From VAZQ01 sp963841105 (lineage in GTDB: Bacteria > Pseudomonadota > Alphaproteobacteria > Rhizobiales > Xanthobacteraceae), in NCBI GenBank assembly GCA_963841105.1, contig CAWJCB010000001.1:62001-126000 (forward strand): a stretch of 64,000 nt of DNA, written 5' to 3'. The notes below the pieces were generated by a model. That model searched no databases. It saw only the letters and a list, made by a program, of their open reading frames with translations, and was not told where the DNA came from. The translations under genes and the position numbers were made by a program. Shown piece after piece: positions 1 through 7,483 of the stretch (position 1 is the first letter of the stretch; each line of letters begins with the position of its first letter).

Positions 1-109
1 GCTCCGCCTCATCTGGCTGTGACGCGACGGTCGTTCCAAGCTGCCATTGCCGGCGATAGGCTGGGCTGGATGCATCAGCTCTAAACGTATCAGCCCGGAG
101 CCGGCGAAG

Positions 110-961
110 ATGAGCACGACATCCGATATTGCGCCCGCCGTCGAAGCGCTCCGGAACGTCCCCGGAGCCATCCTGCTCATCGGGGCGGGCAAGATGGGAA
201 GCGCACTGCTCCAGGGCTGGCTTTCTCTTGGTCTGCCACCCCGTAAGCTCGCCGTGGTCGAACCGCAGCCCGGCCCGGAGGTGGAAGGACTGGCTGCGAA
301 GGGGATCCGGCTCAATCCGCTTGCGCATCAGATCGATGACATCGGGGCCGTGGTGATTGCGGTGAAGCCGCAGATTGCACCCGAGATCATGCCGACCCTC
401 ATACCTTTCGTTGGATCTCACACCGTGGTGGTCTCGATCATGGCGGGACGTACGTTGCGGTTCCTCGAAACGACCATGCCTGGTGTGGCCCTGGTCAGGG
501 CGATGCCGAACACCCCGGCCGCTGTCAGCCGGGGCATCACCGTCGCCGTCGCAAATGCGCATGCTTCTGCGGAACAACGCGATCTCGTGCAGGCTCTCCT
601 GTCGGCCGTTGGCGCCGTCGAGTGGATCGATGACGAAACCTTGATGGATGCCGTGACGGCGCTGTCCGGGTCCGGTCCGGCCTATGTGTTTCTGCTGGCG
701 GAAACGATGGCGCGCGCGGGCCGCGCGGCGGGGTTGCCAGGCCGTTTATCCGACATCCTGGCGCGCGCCACGGTCGCGGGCTCGGGTGAGCTTCTCCGCC
801 GATCGCCGCTTGATCCGGCAACCTTGAGGCAAAACGTCACCTCTCCGGGCGGAACCACAGCGGCTGCTCTGGACGTGTTGATGGGGAAAGAGGCGTTCGA
901 GGATCTGATGACGAAAGCCATCCTGGCGGCGACCCGACGTTCACGTGAGCTCGCCGGCTGA
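110..961 (+). CDS. proC: Pyrroline-5-carboxylate reductase
   Basis: Catalyses the last step of proline synthesis, NAD(P)H-dependent reduction of pyrroline-5-carboxylate, in the cytoplasm. The 283-residue protein has an N-terminal Rossmann motif (LIGAGKMGSA) and the family's C-terminal signature regions (GSGPAYVFLLAE and VTSPGGTTAAAL). An in-frame ATG at 47 would add 21 residues with no family resemblance; the ATG at 110, preceded by a purine-rich stretch, fits the usual length. A palindromic repeat follows the stop, so it is probably monocistronic with respect to the TetR gene downstream. Confidence 0.93.
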   Translation: MSTTSDIAPAVEALRNVPGAILLIGAGKMGSALLQGWLSLGLPPRKLAVVEPQPGPEVEGLAAKGIRLNPLAHQIDDIGAVVIAVKPQIAPEIMPTLIPFVGSHTVVVSIMAGRTLRFLETTMPGVALVRAMPNTPAAVSRGITVAVANAHASAEQRDLVQALLSAVGAVEWIDDETLMDAVTALSGSGPAYVFLLAETMARAGRAAGLPGRLSDILARATVAGSGELLRRSPLDPATLRQNVTSPGGTTAAALDVLMGKEAFEDLMTKAILAATRRSRELAG

Positions 962-970
962 GCAGTTGAA

Positions 971-1008
971 GTAGCCCGGATGGCGCAATTGTGGTCCATC
1001 CGGGCTAC
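971..1008. repeat. Palindromic intergenic repeat, GTAGCCCGGAT family
   Basis: Thirteen-base arms GTAGCCCGGATGG (971-983) and CCATCCGGGCTAC (996-1008) form a perfect hairpin just after proC. The same outer arms occur at 30836-30920, so this is a dispersed repeat and not a gene-specific terminator, although it could stabilise or end the proC transcript. No T-run follows. Confidence 0.8.
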
Positions 1009-1091
1009 GACGAGCCGCGCGCAAGGCTGGAATGTCCCGGGACGGCGGATTACATCTGGGCCAGTCTCACCGATTGTCGAGGAGACCTGTT

Positions 1092-1829
1092 ATGGCCCGC
1101 AAGCCGCCAACCCCACCCGGTGTCCCACCTGTCGCGAGCGGCGCCGGACCCGAGTCCGGACGGAAAGCGCAGAACAGCGTGAAATCCGAGCGAGAGCGAA
1201 TCATCGACGGGTTCATGGAACTGTTGGCGGAAAGGCCAATCGAGGAAATCGGGTACGCACAGGTTGCAAAGCGAGCCGGCGTTTCGCTCGCGCAGTTGCG
1301 CGAGAGGTTCGGGTCGACACGCGCCATCATTTCCGCTTACACGAAGGAAATCGACCGCCAGATGCTCGCAGGCGGTGATGCAGACATGGCGGAGGAATCG
1401 CCACGCGAGCGCCTGTTCGATGTGCTGATGCGCCGGATTGAGCTTCTGGAACCGCGTAAGGCGTCGGTAGCCTCGCTTCTTCGTTCGTGCAGGCGCGACC
1501 CGGGGCTAGCCTTGTTTCTCAACACCCGCGCGGTTCGGTCCCAGCTGTGGACGCTTACCGCCGCGGATATCGATGCGAGCGGACCGCAGGGCATGATGCG
1601 CGCCCAGGCCCTCGCTCTGTTATATGCGTCGGTGCTGCGGGTGTGGGTGCATGATGACGACCCAGGTCGGGCGCGCACCATGGCGGCGCTCGACCGGGCG
1701 CTTGCGCGGGGACAGCGCCTTTCCGGCCTCCTCAGCGATCTCTGTTGGATTCCGAGAAACCTGGGGCGAATGCGCCGGCGCCGGCGCCGCCATGCAGACG
1801 ATATCGACGAGGCGCCGATTACAGCATGA
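1092..1829 (+). CDS. TetR/AcrR-family transcriptional regulator
   Basis: A 245-residue DNA-binding regulator. After a Pro/Gly/Ser-rich leader of about 35 residues comes a TetR-type helix-turn-helix (IIDGFMELLAERPIEEIGYA, then AKRAGVSLAQLRERFGS); the alpha-helical C-terminal ligand domain is not assignable to a subfamily and ends in an Arg-rich tail (RMRRRRRRHADD). ATG 1092 was chosen because GAGGAGA lies at the right distance upstream; an in-frame ATG at 1032 lacks such a site. It converges with the sensor kinase gene, with 11 bases between stops. Target unknown. Confidence 0.8.
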   Translation: MARKPPTPPGVPPVASGAGPESGRKAQNSVKSERERIIDGFMELLAERPIEEIGYAQVAKRAGVSLAQLRERFGSTRAIISAYTKEIDRQMLAGGDADMAEESPRERLFDVLMRRIELLEPRKASVASLLRSCRRDPGLALFLNTRAVRSQLWTLTAADIDASGPQGMMRAQALALLYASVLRVWVHDDDPGRARTMAALDRALARGQRLSGLLSDLCWIPRNLGRMRRRRRRHADDIDEAPITA

Positions 1830-1840
1830 TCCCCTGATCG

Positions 1841-3250
1841 TCACACCGGAACACGCACCGTTGCTCGCAACCCTCCGAGTGGACTGTCCGACAACATGAT
1901 GTCGCCGCCGTGCGAGCGTGCAATGTCCCGCGCAATCGCAAGGCCCAATCCGGTTCCCCCTTCGTCCTGGTTGCGGGCGTCATCAAGCCGCAGGAATGGC
2001 TTGAAAACTTCTTCGCGCAGCTGCGGCGCGATACCCGGCCCATCGTCGTCAATCGTGACGATCAGCCAGCGATGGTCGCGGCGGCCCGTGATCGAGACCG
2101 AAGCGCCATGCCGCGACGCGTTGGACACAAGGTTGCCCAGGCACCGCCTGAAGGCCGCCGGGCGGACCGTGACGATCGGATGTCCGTGGAAGCTCACGCT
2201 CGACCTGTGGCCATGGCGTTCGGTGTCGATCTTAAGCTCGTCCAGGAAGGCAGCCATGTCGGTCGGAGCAGGCTGCTCGCCCGAATCGCCCCGCGCAAAG
2301 GACAAATATGCCTCCAACATGCGGGCCATCTCGTTAACGTCCTTTTTCATGGCCTCCAGTTCTGGGCTATCGCCTATCAGGGCCAGCTCGAGCTTGAAGC
2401 GCGTGAGGATGGTTCGCAGATCGTGCGAAACGCCGGCGAGCATCGCGGTGCGTTGCTCGATCGTCCGCTCGATGCGCCGTTTCATCTCGATGAACGCCCG
2501 AGCCGCGCCGCGCACCTCCCGCGCACCGCGCGGGCGAAAATCAGGAACCTCGCGTCCTTTGCCGAAGCTTTCCGCAGCGTCCGCCAAGTGAAGGATCGGG
2601 CGGATCTGGTTGCGCAGGAAGATGACCGCGACCGTGATCAGCACCAGCGAGGTGCCCACCATCCATCCCAGAAAGATGTGCGAGTTCGACACATAGGCGG
2701 CGCCCCGCGGCGCAAATACACGCATGACGGCATCATCAAGCCGGATGCGGATTTCAAGCAACGCGGAGCGCCCCACGGTGTCGACCCAGAACGGCCGGCC
2801 GACGCGGTTGCGCACTTCCTCGGAGAGTGCCTGGTCCACCAGGGAGAAGAACGGCTTCGGTCCGGGCGGCGGCAGGTCGGCGACGGGCAGAAAATCGACA
2901 ACCAGGCCAAGCTTCTCCTGCGCGATCCGGCGCAGCTGCGTATGGTTGGCATCCTGCGGATAGGTTTTGTAGACCTCTATCAGCGTAGCAATGTCCTGCA
3001 CCACGCCGGCGGAGAGCCTCTGAGTCACGAGGTTGTAATGCCGCTCCATGAACATGAAGGCGACCACGGATTGGAGCAGCACCATGGGCGCGATGATGAT
3101 CAGCAGCGCGCGTGCAAAGAGCCCTTTTGGCATCAGCCCTTTGACCGATACAGAGACGCGCTGGGAGAGCTCGCGCGACGCGTTGGCCAAAGAACGCAGA
3201 GCCGTGAAGCTCGTCCGCAGCGCGGCAATGCCGGCATCCAGACTGGTCAT
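1841..3250 (-). CDS. EnvZ-type sensor histidine kinase
   Basis: Inner-membrane two-component sensor of 469 residues. Two membrane segments (about residues 48-68, beginning ALLIIIAPMVLLQS, and about 195-215, WMVGTSLVLITVAVIFL) flank a periplasmic domain of about 125 residues, followed by HAMP, a DHp helix with the phospho-acceptor His (AGVSHDLRT), and a HATPase_c domain with N box (LGNLVSNASRHG), G1 (DDDGPGI) and G2 (GTGLGLAIA). ATG 3250 overlaps the regulator's stop as ATGA, indicating translational coupling. The stimulus is not evident; overall layout matches EnvZ/OmpR-like pairs. Confidence 0.9.
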   Translation of the reverse strand: MTSLDAGIAALRTSFTALRSLANASRELSQRVSVSVKGLMPKGLFARALLIIIAPMVLLQSVVAFMFMERHYNLVTQRLSAGVVQDIATLIEVYKTYPQDANHTQLRRIAQEKLGLVVDFLPVADLPPPGPKPFFSLVDQALSEEVRNRVGRPFWVDTVGRSALLEIRIRLDDAVMRVFAPRGAAYVSNSHIFLGWMVGTSLVLITVAVIFLRNQIRPILHLADAAESFGKGREVPDFRPRGAREVRGAARAFIEMKRRIERTIEQRTAMLAGVSHDLRTILTRFKLELALIGDSPELEAMKKDVNEMARMLEAYLSFARGDSGEQPAPTDMAAFLDELKIDTERHGHRSSVSFHGHPIVTVRPAAFRRCLGNLVSNASRHGASVSITGRRDHRWLIVTIDDDGPGIAPQLREEVFKPFLRLDDARNQDEGGTGLGLAIARDIARSHGGDIMLSDSPLGGLRATVRVPV

Positions 3251-3964
3251 GACGTCGTCACGAGACGGTAACCCACTCCGCGCACCGTCTGCACAAAGAG
3301 TGGATTGGCGCAATCGCGCTCGATCTTGCGGCGCAACCGATTGATCTGCACATCAACAGCCCGTTCGCCTGTGGCGCCGCCCGGACCGGCAAGCGCCTGT
3401 CGTGGGACGGTCTGGCCCGGCTTGGCAGCCAGGACCCGAAGCATATAGCGCTCGCGATCTGTCAGCCGGATGAATTCTTCCCCGCGCTTGAGCTCGCCGC
3501 GCGCGATGTGGAAGTCGAGGTCGCCGAAGCGCACCGTTTCAACAGCGGGAGCACCCACTGGTCCGGCACGGCGCAGGACACCCGCGATGCGCAGCGAAAG
3601 CTCCTTCGGCTCGAACGGTTTTGCGAGGTAATCATCGGCACCGATCGCCAAGCCTTCGATGCGGCTCTGCGCCTCTGCGCGCGCCGTCAACATGATGATC
3701 GGAACGTTCGAGCAGACGCGCAGCTCTCGCACGAGATGGAAACCGGTCTCGCCCGGCATCATGACATCGAGGATCAGCAGATCGAACCGAAGAACTTTCC
3801 AGCTTCGAGCGGGCGTCGGCCGCGGTTTCCGCCGTTGTCACCCGATAACCTTCCGTCAATAAAAAGCGCGAGAGAAGATCGCGAATGCGACGGTCGTCGT
3901 CGACCACCAGCAGATGGGGAGCGTCATCGGCGAGAGCGGTGGCTGCGACCTTCATGGCTCCCAT
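3247..3964 (-). CDS. OmpR-family response regulator, frameshifted as given
   Basis: Partner of the kinase downstream. The receiver domain starts in one frame (LLVVDDDRRIRDLLSRFLL, from ATG 3964 or 3955) and continues in another with the phospho-acceptor Asp (LLILDVMMPGE), the Thr/Ala switch and Lys (IIMLTAR, LAKPFEPKEL) and a winged-helix C-terminal domain ending VQTVRGVGYRLV. Removing one base near 3787-3788 joins the frames (SKLESSSFDLLILD). Everything else is intact, so a sequencing insertion or a very recent mutation is likelier than an old pseudogene. The marR gene starts only 35 bases upstream on the same strand. Confidence 0.85.
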
Positions 3965-3999
3965 GACTTTGCGGGTTTCATGGCTCGGTTACGCCATCC

Positions 4000-4533
4000 T
4001 CAGGCATGGGCGCGGCGACCGCGATCGGCACGGGCGATCAACCGTACGACGGAATCGCGATGGTCCGCGTTGATCATGGCGATCAGAAATCGGCATGCCG
4101 TGTCGTGCGCGTTAGGGCCAAGCTCGCTCAACGCCCGCGCAATGCGTGCGGTCTGCAAACCAGCAAGCTTCATCGCCAATGCTTCGCCTTTGGCGGTTAC
4201 AAAAAGCAACCGTTGGCGCCGATCATTGGCGCCTTCTCTCTGAACCACATAGCCCTGTGCAATAAGCTGCTTGAGCACACGACCGAGCGATTGCTTGGTA
4301 ATCTTGAGGATGTCGAGCAGCTCGGCAACCTTCATGCCTGGATTGCGGTTGACGAAATGGAGAACGCGATGATGCGCACGGCCAAAGCGCAATTTTGCCA
4401 GCACGTCATCAGGGTCGCCAGTGAAGTCGCGATAGGCGAAGAACAAAAGCTCGATAAGGTTCCAAATCGGCTCGACGCGGGCGGAGCGGTCGATGTCGGG
4501 ACGGCGGGCATGCGGGAGATTTAGGTCAGCCAT
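4000..4533 (-). CDS. MarR-family transcriptional regulator
   Basis: A 177-residue winged-helix regulator. The core reads FGRAHHRVLHFVNRNPGMKV, then a recognition helix (LDILKITKQSLGRVLKQLIAQG) and wing (QREGANDRRQRLLFVTAKG), the D-R-R wing being typical of MarR. An in-frame upstream extension to 4824 would overlap ilvE and has atypical composition; ATG 4533 (MADLNLPHARR) is the natural start. It is divergent from ilvE, with about 180 bases between, and lies upstream of the two-component pair on the same strand. Regulation of ilvE or of the pair is possible but inferred only from position. Confidence 0.88.
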   Translation of the reverse strand: MADLNLPHARRPDIDRSARVEPIWNLIELLFFAYRDFTGDPDDVLAKLRFGRAHHRVLHFVNRNPGMKVAELLDILKITKQSLGRVLKQLIAQGYVVQREGANDRRQRLLFVTAKGEALAMKLAGLQTARIARALSELGPNAHDTACRFLIAMINADHRDSVVRLIARADRGRRAHA

Positions 4534-4712
4534 GTTGACATATTTCTGCCGGAGCGGTACGAAACCCAGGGTGGGCCATGCCCGCCTACCCGATTGCGCC
4601 AAAGGCGCAAGCGCGTTTTGATAGGCGGACAAAATCATACCGGGTGCGGCGCGGCGAGGCAAAATAAGAACGCCCCCACTCGTATCCGGAAGGCACTCCG
4701 CAGGAGGAACGC

Positions 4713-5606
4713 ATGGCTGACAAACCGTACGATCGGCTGGAAGGCGTAATCTGGTACGACGGCAGGCTCGTGCCGTGGGGAGACGCCACTTTGCACGTGC
4801 TCTCCCATGGCTTGCACTATGCAAGCTCCGTCTTCGAGGGCGAGCGCGCCTATGGCGGAGAAATCTTCAAGTGCACAGAGCATTCGGAACGGCTGAGGCG
4901 CTCGGCGCAACTTCTGGATTTCGAGATCCCATATTCCGTCGCCGAGATCGACGCTGCCAAACGTTTGGTCCTGGAAAAGAACGGCCAGAGTAACGCCTAT
5001 GTGCGGCCGATCGCGTGGCGCGGCTCGGAAATGATGGGTGTCTCCGCACAGAACAACAAGATTCATCTTGCCATCGCAAGCTGGCAATGGCCGAGCTATT
5101 TTGATCCGGAACAGCGCTTGAAGGGCATTCGTCTTGATCTGGCGAGATATCGCCGCCCGGACCCCGCCACGGCGCCGGCGCTTGCCAAGGCGTCAGGGCT
5201 TTACATGATCTGCACCATCTCGAAGCACCAAGCCGAGCGCAAAGGCTATGCCGACGCGTTGATGCTCGACTGGCAGGGCCGGGTGGCCGAATGCACCGGC
5301 GCCAACATCTTTTTTGTCGCGGCGGGGACGATTCACACCCCGATTGCCGATTGCTTTCTGGATGGGATCACCCGGCGGACCGTCATCGATCTGGCAAAGA
5401 GGCGGGGAATGGAGGTCGTGGAACGGAGAATTTTGCCGGACGAGCTGACGCAGTTCTCCGAGTGCTTCATCACCGGCAGCGCCGCCGAGGTGACAGCCGT
5501 TTCCGAGATCGCGCACTGGCGGTTCACGCCCGGGTCGATCACGCAGCAGCTCATGTCCGACTACACTGCCGAGGTTCAGGCCAAGGGGAGAAAAGCGGCC
5601 GCGTAA
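4713..5606 (+). CDS. ilvE: Branched-chain amino acid aminotransferase
   Basis: PLP-dependent fold-type IV transaminase interconverting Leu, Ile and Val with their 2-oxo acids. The 297-residue protein has the expected order of motifs: GLHYASSVFEGERAY, YVRPIAWRG, the Schiff-base lysine at K159 (ALAKASGLYM, the same residue number as in E. coli IlvE), the ALMLDWQGRVAECTGANIFF phosphate-binding stretch, and GSAAEVTAVSEI. The ATG follows AGGAGG at ideal spacing. Family length and motifs are complete. Confidence 0.95.
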   Translation: MADKPYDRLEGVIWYDGRLVPWGDATLHVLSHGLHYASSVFEGERAYGGEIFKCTEHSERLRRSAQLLDFEIPYSVAEIDAAKRLVLEKNGQSNAYVRPIAWRGSEMMGVSAQNNKIHLAIASWQWPSYFDPEQRLKGIRLDLARYRRPDPATAPALAKASGLYMICTISKHQAERKGYADALMLDWQGRVAECTGANIFFVAAGTIHTPIADCFLDGITRRTVIDLAKRRGMEVVERRILPDELTQFSECFITGSAAEVTAVSEIAHWRFTPGSITQQLMSDYTAEVQAKGRKAAA

Positions 5607-5608
5607 AC

Positions 5609-5818
5609 GTGATCTACAAGCTGCACTCGACGTGCACCTGCATGCTGGTGGTGCGGCAGGATCGCTGGGAAGTGTGCGTCGATCGGCGCACCGATCGCGG
5701 TTGGAGCGAGCAAGTGCTGACCAGTCCCGGCGACGCGCTCGCAATCGAGGAGTTTGGCTTTCGTTGCAAGCTCTCTGATCTCTATCGCGGGAACGCGTTG
5801 CAACCGCGCGCAAGCTGA
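5609..5818 (+). CDS. Small hypothetical protein after ilvE
   Basis: Sixty-nine codons beginning with GTG three bases after the ilvE stop (VIYKLHSTCTCMLVVRQDRW), with an alternative ATG at residue 12. The sequence is Cys/Trp/Arg-containing, compact and free of low-complexity bias, and it fills the space before the convergent moaE. I recognise no family. The tight spacing suggests translational coupling to ilvE if it is real; lacking a strong ribosome site, it could also be a chance reading frame. Confidence 0.4.
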   Translation: MIYKLHSTCTCMLVVRQDRWEVCVDRRTDRGWSEQVLTSPGDALAIEEFGFRCKLSDLYRGNALQPRAS

Positions 5819-5836
5819 GGGCTGGACCGTCGCCGG

Positions 5837-6319
5837 TTACTCTGCCGCCTCTCTTTCGTTCCGCGGCGCCCAACGATCCGCGAGGAGGTCGTCGGAAGCC
5901 TTGGCGTTAACCCATGTCGCCCCGCGACGGGTTTCGACCTGCTTCCAGAACGGAGCGCGGGTTTTGAGGTAATCCATCAAGAATTCCGCCGCGGCGAAAG
6001 CGTCCTGCCGGTGCGTGGCCGCGGTAACGACCAGAACAATGACATCTCCGGGAAGGAGCCGGCCGAAGCGGTGAATCACGCGAACCCCGAGCAGCGACCA
6101 GCGTTTCTCCGCCTCCTCCACGTGTCGCGAGATCTCGGCCTCCGCCATCCCGGGATAATGGTCAAGCGTCATCGCGAGGAGCGGGGCGCCCGCCTCCTCA
6201 CCCCGGCAGATGCCGGTAAACGTGACGACTGCACCGATATCCGTCCGGCCGCGCGCGAGCGAAGCCACCTCACTCGCCGCATCGAAGGGCTCGCGCTGGA
6301 GGCGGACCGCGCCGGTCAT
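5837..6319 (-). CDS. moaE: Molybdopterin synthase catalytic subunit
   Basis: Large subunit of molybdopterin synthase, transferring sulfur from MoaD thiocarboxylate to cyclic pyranopterin monophosphate. The 160-residue protein shows the MoaE core: GAVVTFTGICRG, LTLDHYPGM region, RVIHRFGRLLPGD, VVTAATHRQDAF and the active-site stretch LMDYLKTRAPFWKQV. It starts 22 bases after the moaD stop and ends an apparent uvrC-pgsA-moaD-moaE operon. Confidence 0.95.
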   Translation of the reverse strand: MTGAVRLQREPFDAASEVASLARGRTDIGAVVTFTGICRGEEAGAPLLAMTLDHYPGMAEAEISRHVEEAEKRWSLLGVRVIHRFGRLLPGDVIVLVVTAATHRQDAFAAAEFLMDYLKTRAPFWKQVETRRGATWVNAKASDDLLADRWAPRNEREAAE

Positions 6320-6341
6320 GTTGCGGCCCTTTGTGCCAAGG

Positions 6342-6594
6342 TCACCCGCCCGTCATTGGTGGAAAGAACGCAATCTCCTGCGCGCCGCCGATTGCAGCAT
6401 CAGCCTTGACGTGAGCGCGGTTGATCGCTGCACGAATCACATTGGGGTTGTCGAAGGCATGCGCATATTCCTCGCCTCGCCGGGTGAGCCAGCTGATGAG
6501 ATTCTGCGACTGTGCGGACCTCGGCCGGCGGATCAATCTCCTCTTCCGGCTTGCCAATCCGTTCGCGCACCCAAGCGAAATATCGAAGCTTCAC
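6342..6594 (-). CDS. moaD: Molybdopterin synthase sulfur carrier subunit, frameshifted as given
   Basis: Ubiquitin-like small subunit carrying the thiocarboxylate on a C-terminal Gly-Gly. The N-terminal half (VKLRYFAWVRERIGK, from GTG 6594) and the C-terminal half (LISWLTRRGEEYAHAF through PPMTGG) are in different frames. Removing one T from the pair at 6502-6503 restores VRTVADLISWL and a normal-length protein of about 83 residues ending in the essential GG. ATG 6627 would add 11 unrelated residues. The restored sequence contains AGATCT where the given one has AGAATCT on the coding strand. Confidence 0.85.
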
Positions 6595-6661
6595 TCTTTG
6601 TTTGCCCTTCTGGCCGATGCACCCCAAGGGAGGCTTTCCTGCGCCACCTCTCGCGCTGACA

Positions 6662-7270
6662 TCACTCCTCGATCAGATGACGGACGCCGGCGCGGAAATA
6701 GTCCCAACCGGTATAGAGGGTAAGCACCGCGGAAAGCCAGATCAGCGTCAGTCCGATCGGCGTCACCACCGGCAAAATCGCGTCCCCTGCCTTTCCCGCG
6801 ATCAGAAAGCCGACCGCCACGAGTTGCAGGGTCGTCTTCCATTTCGCGAGCTTGGTCACCGGCACGCTCACGCGCAGCTCGGCGAGATATTCGCGCAAGC
6901 CCGAGACAAGAATCTCGCGGCACAGGATGACGATCGCGGCCCACAACGACCAACCGCGGATGGTGCCGTCCGCGGCCAGCATGAGCAGGCATGATGCTAC
7001 CAGCAGCTTGTCGGCGATGGGATCGAGCATCCGCCCAAATGCCGATTGCTCTCCCCACTTGCGGGCGAAATAGCCGTCGAGAACATCGGTAACTCCGGCG
7101 CTGATGAAAATCAGCAGCGCAAGCCAACGCAACCAAAGTCCGCCGTGGAAAATATCCTGCCAATAGAGGCAGGCCACCACCGCCGGCACCGCCACGATGC
7201 GCGCATAGGTCAGCAGATTCGGAACCGCGAGGGGTCGCGCTGGAAGGGGTCGCAGCGTCGCCATGTTCAT
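6662..7270 (-). CDS. pgsA: CDP-diacylglycerol-glycerol-3-phosphate 3-phosphatidyltransferase
   Basis: Integral membrane enzyme making phosphatidylglycerolphosphate, first committed step to phosphatidylglycerol and cardiolipin. About 202 residues with several membrane helices and the complete CDP-alcohol phosphatidyltransferase signature: DG-YF-AR, eight residues, G, RML-D, PIA-D (residues about 52-75). Start is ATG 7270 or 7264 (MNMATLRPLP); longer readings run through the palindromic repeat upstream and are unlikely. It sits between uvrC and moaD on the same strand. Confidence 0.93.
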   Translation of the reverse strand: MNMATLRPLPARPLAVPNLLTYARIVAVPAVVACLYWQDIFHGGLWLRWLALLIFISAGVTDVLDGYFARKWGEQSAFGRMLDPIADKLLVASCLLMLAADGTIRGWSLWAAIVILCREILVSGLREYLAELRVSVPVTKLAKWKTTLQLVAVGFLIAGKAGDAILPVVTPIGLTLIWLSAVLTLYTGWDYFRAGVRHLIEE

Positions 7271-7334
7271 GGGGCGTAACAATACTCTTCTCGATGCCGC
7301 GTCAAACGCAATGAGCTGCGGAACTCCGTTGTCG

Positions 7335-7421
7335 CCTCTCCCCGGCCGAAGTCGGATATATCCGACTTCGGCCAACTCATAGTGCCGAGCTCGGGTGAAC
7401 CCGAGCTCGGGTGGGGAGAGG
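7335..7421. repeat. Nested palindromic intergenic repeat between uvrC and pgsA
   Basis: Outer arms CCTCTCCCC (7335-7343) and GGGGAGAGG (7413-7421) enclose a perfect 30-base palindrome (7344-7373, centre GGATATATCC) and two copies of the self-complementary CCGAGCTCGG. This could fold into a branched structure. It lies in the transcribed spacer of the operon. The region on either side (7271-7334, 7422-7483) holds nothing else I recognise. Confidence 0.8.
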
Positions 7422-7483
7422 TGAAGAGTCCCCCGCTGATCGCGCCTCTGATCGAGCTTCGGAATCAAAGGACACTGTGCACG

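Noticed and set aside
1..46. Seven codons ending LRLIWL at 2-22 as the end of an upstream gene
   Set aside because: Too short to support; only a plausible stop, no family evidence.
1910..3271. Long + strand frame of 453 codons opposite the histidine kinase gene
   Set aside because: Exact antisense of a clear kinase; typical of high-G+C coding DNA and without domain features.
3787..3800. Programmed frameshifting in the response regulator
   Set aside because: No slippery heptamer or downstream structure is visible, and programmed shifts are not known for this family.
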